NCBI RefSeq assembly: GCF_002794355.1
Contig: NZ_PGOI01000008.1
Location: 124,001 to 188,000 of the forward strand
From: Pseudorhodobacter sp. MZDSW-24AT
GTDB taxonomy: Bacteria > Pseudomonadota > Alphaproteobacteria > Rhodobacterales > Rhodobacteraceae
Reading direction: 5' to 3'
DNA length: 64,000 nt
Shown here: positions 60,327 to 64,000 of the stretch, one piece after another
How positions within the stretch are numbered: the first letter of the stretch is position 1
Layout: each line of letters begins with the position of its first letter
The notes under the pieces: generated by a model
Databases searched by the model: none
Seen by the model: only the letters and a program-made list of their open reading frames with translations
What the model was told of the DNA's origin: nothing
Program-made: the position numbers and the translations under genes

Positions 60327-63074
60327 ATGGCTAAGAAAATGCTTATTGATGCCACCCACGCCGAGGAAACTCGGGTCGTGGTGGTCGACGGAAACAAGGT
60401 CGAGGAGTTTGACTTTGAAACCGTCAACAAGCGCCAGCTTGCTGGCAACATCTATCTTGCAAAGATAACGCGGGTCGAACCGTCGCTTCAGGCGGCCTTT
60501 GTCGATTACGGCGGCAACCGGCACGGATTTCTGGCTTTCGCCGAGATCCATCCCGATTATTACCAGATCCCGGTCGCCGATCGCAAAGCGCTGATCGAGG
60601 AAGAGCGCGCGTTCGCCCGCGCCGAGGAAGAAGAAGAAAACCGCCGCTCGCGCCGCCGCGCCCCGCGCCCGAAACCCGCCGCCGAAGAGACCAAGGCCGA
60701 TGACGCCGTGACCTCGGGCCCGGCGGGCATGGATGTGGTCGACCTCGACGAAGATCACGAGGGTGACGACACGCCAGCCCCCGCGGCCGTGCCTGAGCAA
60801 GACGACACCAGCACCCACGACGCCGCGGCCGACGCAAACGGCGATGCGGGCGCCGACGGTGGCACGGGCGAGACGCCCTACCGCGCGATGGACCATGCCT
60901 CCGACACCGACGACGAAATCGAGTCGATCGCCGAAGAAGACGTGGCCGAGGAAATCAGCGCCCCGCGCAAGCCCCGCGCCCGTCGCTACAAGATTCAGGA
61001 AGTGATCAAAGTCCGCCAGATCATGCTGGTGCAGGTGGTCAAGGAAGAACGTGGCAACAAGGGCGCCGCACTCACCACCTATCTTTCCCTCGCAGGCCGC
61101 TACTGTGTCTTGATGCCCAACACCGCGCGTGGCGGTGGCATCAGCCGCAAGATCACCAATGCCGCCGACCGCAAGAAGCTCAAGGAAATCGCGGGCGAAA
61201 TCGAAGTGCCGGAAGGTGCTGGCCTGATCATCCGCACCGCAGGCGCCAAGCGCACCAAGGCGGAAATCAAGCGCGATTACGAATACCTGATGCGGCTGTG
61301 GGAACAGATCCGCGAGCTTACGCTCAAATCCATCGCTCCTGCCCCCATCTACGAAGAGGGCAACCTGATCAAACGCTCGATCCGCGACCTTTACAACCGC
61401 GAGATTGACGAGGTTCTGGTCGAAGGCGAAGAAGGCTTCCGCACCGCCAAAGACTTCATGCGCATGATCATGCCGAACCATGCCAAGGCCGTGCAGCGCT
61501 ACACCGACCCCACGCCGCTCTTCGCGCGCTATCAGGTCGAAGGCTACTTGGGCGGCATGTTCAACCCAACCGTGCAGCTCAAATCCGGCGGTTACATCGT
61601 CATCGGCATCACCGAGGCGCTGGTCGCCATCGACGTGAACTCGGGCCGCGCCACCAAGGAAGGCTCGATCGAGGAAACCGCGCTGAAAACCAACCTCGAG
61701 GCCGCCGAGGAGGTGGCCCGTCAGTTGCGTCTGCGCGACCTTGCCGGTCTGATCGTGATCGACTTCATCGACATGGAAGAGCGTCGCAACAACGCCGCCG
61801 TCGAAAAGCGCCTGAAAGACAAGCTGAAAACCGACCGCGCCCGCATTCAGGTGGGCCGCATCTCGGGCTTTGGCCTGATGGAGATGAGCCGCCAGCGCCT
61901 GCGCCCCGGCATGCTCGAATCCACCACCCAGCCTTGCCCACATTGCCACGGCACCGGCCTCATCCGCTCGGATGATTCGATGGCCTTGCAGGTTCTGCGC
62001 GCGCTGGAAGAAGAAGGCACCCGCAAACGCTCGAAAGAGGTGCTGCTCAAGGCGCCGGTCGGCATCATCAACTACCTGATCAACCAAAAGCGCGAACATA
62101 TCGCGCTGATCGAAGCCCGCTATGGCATGTCCGTGCGGCTTGAAGCCGATCCCACGATGATCAGCCCGGATTACACCATCGAGAAGTTCAAAACCGCGCT
62201 GCGCGTGGTGCCGGAACCGGGTGCGGTGATCTCGGGCAATTCCAGCCTCATGGGCGCGCCAGTGGCCGAAGAGGATGACGAGGATCTGCCAATCGAGGAG
62301 GATGTCGAAGACGAGGCCGAGCCTGAGTCGGAGTCCGAGGCCGAAGCCAAGGCAGAGCCCGCCGCCGATGCGCGTCAGGGCGACGGCAATGGCAAGAAAA
62401 AGCGCCGTCGCCGCCGCCGCCGCAAGGGTCCGGGCGCGAATGGCGCGGAGGCCGAAGGCAATGGCGCGACCGATGAGGGCGACGCCGAAGGCGATGACGG
62501 CGACGAGGCCGAGGCCAGCGAAGCCGCCGCCCCTGTTGCCGCACCCGAGGCCGACGTGGCCCCGGCAGAGGCAACGGTCGACGCCCCCGCCCCCGAGGCC
62601 GAAGCGCCGAAAAAGCGCAGCCGCAGCCGCAAACCCAAGGCCGCTCCGGCCGAGGCTGCCGCAGCGGATGCGACAGCCCTCGCCGCCGAGCCTGTCGCTG
62701 AACCCACTGCTGAGGCGGAACCCGCCCCGGAAGCGCCCAAAAAGCGCAGCCGCAGCCGCAAGCCTAAAGTGACCGAAGCCGCAGCGGCCCCGGTCGAGGC
62801 CGCGGCAGACGCCGTGTCAGCGCCCGCACCGGCACCGGAGCCGACCGCCGAGGCGCCTCAGGTGGAAGCCCCCGCCCCGCAGGTGGCCGCACCCGCACCG
62901 CAGGTGGACGCCCCGGCACCGGTGGAAACGGCCGATGCCAGCGCAGCCACCCCAGAGGCCGCTCCAGAGGCCCCCACCGCGGAACCGGAGGCCGCGGCGC
63001 CTGCAACGGAACCCGCCGCCGAAGACACCGCCGCCAAGCCCAAGCGCAAAGGCTGGTGGTCGCTCAATCGCTAA
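60327..63074 (+). CDS. rne: Ribonuclease E
   Basis: This 915-residue endoribonuclease is the core of the RNA degradosome. The start MAKKMLIDATHAEETRVVVVDG at 60327 is canonical. The S1 domain (about 35-235) carries a 110-residue acidic insertion, usual in alphaproteobacteria. The catalytic region has AIDVNSGRATKEG and LIVIDFIDMEERRNN, and the Zn-link CPHCHG lies near residue 537. The C-terminal scaffold (from about 660) is Pro/Ala/Glu-rich with arginine patches (KKKRRRRRRRKG) and two copies of PKKRSRSRKPK. It should be RNA- and partner-binding. Confidence 0.95.
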   Translation: MAKKMLIDATHAEETRVVVVDGNKVEEFDFETVNKRQLAGNIYLAKITRVEPSLQAAFVDYGGNRHGFLAFAEIHPDYYQIPVADRKALIEEERAFARAEEEEENRRSRRRAPRPKPAAEETKADDAVTSGPAGMDVVDLDEDHEGDDTPAPAAVPEQDDTSTHDAAADANGDAGADGGTGETPYRAMDHASDTDDEIESIAEEDVAEEISAPRKPRARRYKIQEVIKVRQIMLVQVVKEERGNKGAALTTYLSLAGRYCVLMPNTARGGGISRKITNAADRKKLKEIAGEIEVPEGAGLIIRTAGAKRTKAEIKRDYEYLMRLWEQIRELTLKSIAPAPIYEEGNLIKRSIRDLYNREIDEVLVEGEEGFRTAKDFMRMIMPNHAKAVQRYTDPTPLFARYQVEGYLGGMFNPTVQLKSGGYIVIGITEALVAIDVNSGRATKEGSIEETALKTNLEAAEEVARQLRLRDLAGLIVIDFIDMEERRNNAAVEKRLKDKLKTDRARIQVGRISGFGLMEMSRQRLRPGMLESTTQPCPHCHGTGLIRSDDSMALQVLRALEEEGTRKRSKEVLLKAPVGIINYLINQKREHIALIEARYGMSVRLEADPTMISPDYTIEKFKTALRVVPEPGAVISGNSSLMGAPVAEEDDEDLPIEEDVEDEAEPESESEAEAKAEPAADARQGDGNGKKKRRRRRRRKGPGANGAEAEGNGATDEGDAEGDDGDEAEASEAAAPVAAPEADVAPAEATVDAPAPEAEAPKKRSRSRKPKAAPAEAAAADATALAAEPVAEPTAEAEPAPEAPKKRSRSRKPKVTEAAAAPVEAAADAVSAPAPAPEPTAEAPQVEAPAPQVAAPAPQVDAPAPVETADASAATPEAAPEAPTAEPEAAAPATEPAAEDTAAKPKRKGWWSLNR

Positions 63075-63091
63075 GGCGCCATGACCAGATC

Positions 63092-63122
63092 GGGGCGGCA
63101 GATCACTCTGCCGCCCCTTTTT
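63092..63122 (+). terminator. Rho-independent terminator of rne
   Basis: A 10-bp perfect stem (GGGGCGGCAG with CTGCCGCCCC) around a 6-base loop is followed by five Ts. It lies 17 bases after the rne stop. Confidence 0.95.
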
Positions 63123-63232
63123 CTATCCGCTGCGCATGCGATGTTTCACCAAGGCCACGCCGATGTGACACCCCGCCCCCGTGACGCGCGCAGCACAGCA
63201 AGCTATCACAGGGCGAAAGGGGACCATGATCC

Positions 63233-63991
63233 ATGTTCGGAATCGACCTGATCGACGCAGGCCTGCTGCCCGCCATGCTGATTGCACTGGCCGCAGGTGT
63301 GCTGTCCTTCCTCTCCCCTTGCGTGCTGCCCATTGTGCCGCCTTATCTCGCCTATATGGGCGGCATCTCGATGGGCGACATGCGCGACAATGCCAGCGCC
63401 CGCCGCCGCGTGATCCTGCCCGCCTTGTTCTTCGTGCTGGGTCTCTCGACCGTCTTTCTTCTGCTGGGCTTCACCGCCTCGGTGTTCGGGGCGTTCTTCC
63501 TGCAAAATCAGGTGCTGTTCTCGCGCATTTCCGGTGTGGTGGTCATCGTCTTCGGCCTGCACTTCCTTGGCGTCTTCCGCATCCCCTTGCTCGACCGCGA
63601 AGCCCGGCTCGATGCAGGCGACCGAGGCGGCACCGCGCTTGGCGCCTATGTTCTGGGTCTCGCCTTCGCCTTCGGCTGGACACCCTGCATCGGCCCGCAG
63701 CTGGGCGCCATCCTGTCGCTGGCCGCACAGGAAGGCTCGGTCCAGCGCGGCACGGCCCTGTTGGCCCTTTATGCGCTCGGCCTCGGCCTGCCGTTCCTGC
63801 TGGCCGCGGTGTTCGTGGAACGCTCGCTTGGCCTGATGCAGCGGCTCAAGCCCCATATGAAGACGATTGAACGGGTGATGGGCAGCCTTCTGCTGATCGT
63901 CGGTCTTGCGCTGGTCACCGGGGCCTTCACCGATTTCAGCTGGTGGCTCTTGGAAACCTTCGACCGTCTGGGAATCCCGCTTCTGGGCTGA
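63233..63991 (+). CDS. ccdA: Cytochrome c biogenesis protein CcdA
   Basis: This 252-residue inner-membrane protein has six helices. It moves reducing power across the membrane to periplasmic thioredoxin-like proteins for cytochrome c maturation. The two conserved cysteines are in FLSPCVLPIVPPYLAYMGG (helix 1) and GWTPCIGPQLGAIL (helix 4). The ATG at 63233 follows AAAGGGG. The gene is complete at the right edge of the window. Confidence 0.94.
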   Translation: MFGIDLIDAGLLPAMLIALAAGVLSFLSPCVLPIVPPYLAYMGGISMGDMRDNASARRRVILPALFFVLGLSTVFLLLGFTASVFGAFFLQNQVLFSRISGVVVIVFGLHFLGVFRIPLLDREARLDAGDRGGTALGAYVLGLAFAFGWTPCIGPQLGAILSLAAQEGSVQRGTALLALYALGLGLPFLLAAVFVERSLGLMQRLKPHMKTIERVMGSLLLIVGLALVTGAFTDFSWWLLETFDRLGIPLLG

Positions 63992-64000
63992 CCGCTTTTC

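Noticed and set aside
1-64000. CRISPR array, rRNA operon, replication origin
   Set aside because: No regular spaced repeats, rRNA signatures or DnaA-box/iteron clusters were noticed.

Overview
The window looks like chromosomal DNA of a GC-rich alphaproteobacterium of the Rhodobacteraceae (Rhodobacter/Cereibacter-like). The signs are the gene content (glpX beside hom and recJ, dctBD, tadE/tadG proteins, a ribonuclease E with a long acidic insertion in its S1 domain, and a photoactive yellow protein inside a gas-vesicle locus), the strong G/C third-position bias, and a conserved intergenic repeat of the type common in this family. This assignment is inference from protein and base-composition patterns; no database was searched.

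Layout. (1) 1-11.6 kb is ordinary chromosome: a sarcosine-oxidase-beta-like flavoprotein and glutamate dehydrogenase (minus strand), three TadG/TadE pilus-type proteins, then homoserine dehydrogenase, class II fructose-1,6-bisphosphatase and RecJ. (2) A tRNA-Glu(TTC) at 11.6 kb is the left border of a 17-kb island (11681-28774). A 22-bp piece of the tRNA 3' end is repeated exactly at 28753-28774. The island carries cbpA/cbpM, an HlyD-FtsX-ABC exporter, small envelope proteins, a cation P-type ATPase, the arginine deiminase pathway (antiporter, arcA, arcB, arcC) and a Crp/Fnr regulator. Four of its genes are broken: two in-frame stops and two single-base frameshifts. Three Fnr-like palindromes with the consensus NTGAYCTGYRTCAG lie in its divergent promoter regions, so it reads as a decaying low-oxygen or energy-stress island. 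A ruined tyrosine-recombinase gene lies just beyond its right border.

(3) 29.7-44.8 kb is a gas-vesicle locus wired to a blue-light sensor. It holds gvpN, gvpO, three GvpA-family genes (J, S/M and A), gvpK, gvpG, four GvpF/L paralogues and a 521-residue coiled-coil protein. With them are a photoactive yellow protein gene (pyp) and both enzymes expected to make its p-coumaroyl chromophore: an acyl-CoA ligase (4-coumarate:CoA ligase type) and a tyrosine ammonia-lyase with the His89-Leu90 selectivity pair. Around pyp lie unnamed genes, including three that I read as one paralogous family, and a helix-hairpin-helix protein. Together they suggest light-controlled buoyancy with uncharacterised signalling partners.

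(4) 44.9-52.3 kb holds a triple-CheW protein and a soluble multi-PAS chemoreceptor with overlapping genes, then an envelope operon (ClpP-like periplasmic protein and a membrane protein) and a flavin-fold stress protein. (5) 52.4-64 kb holds treY, a ribbon-helix-helix protein, purQ, dctB/dctD (the DctD lacks the sigma-54 contact loop), a PPK2 polyphosphate kinase, rne and ccdA.

No rRNA, CRISPR array or replication origin was seen.
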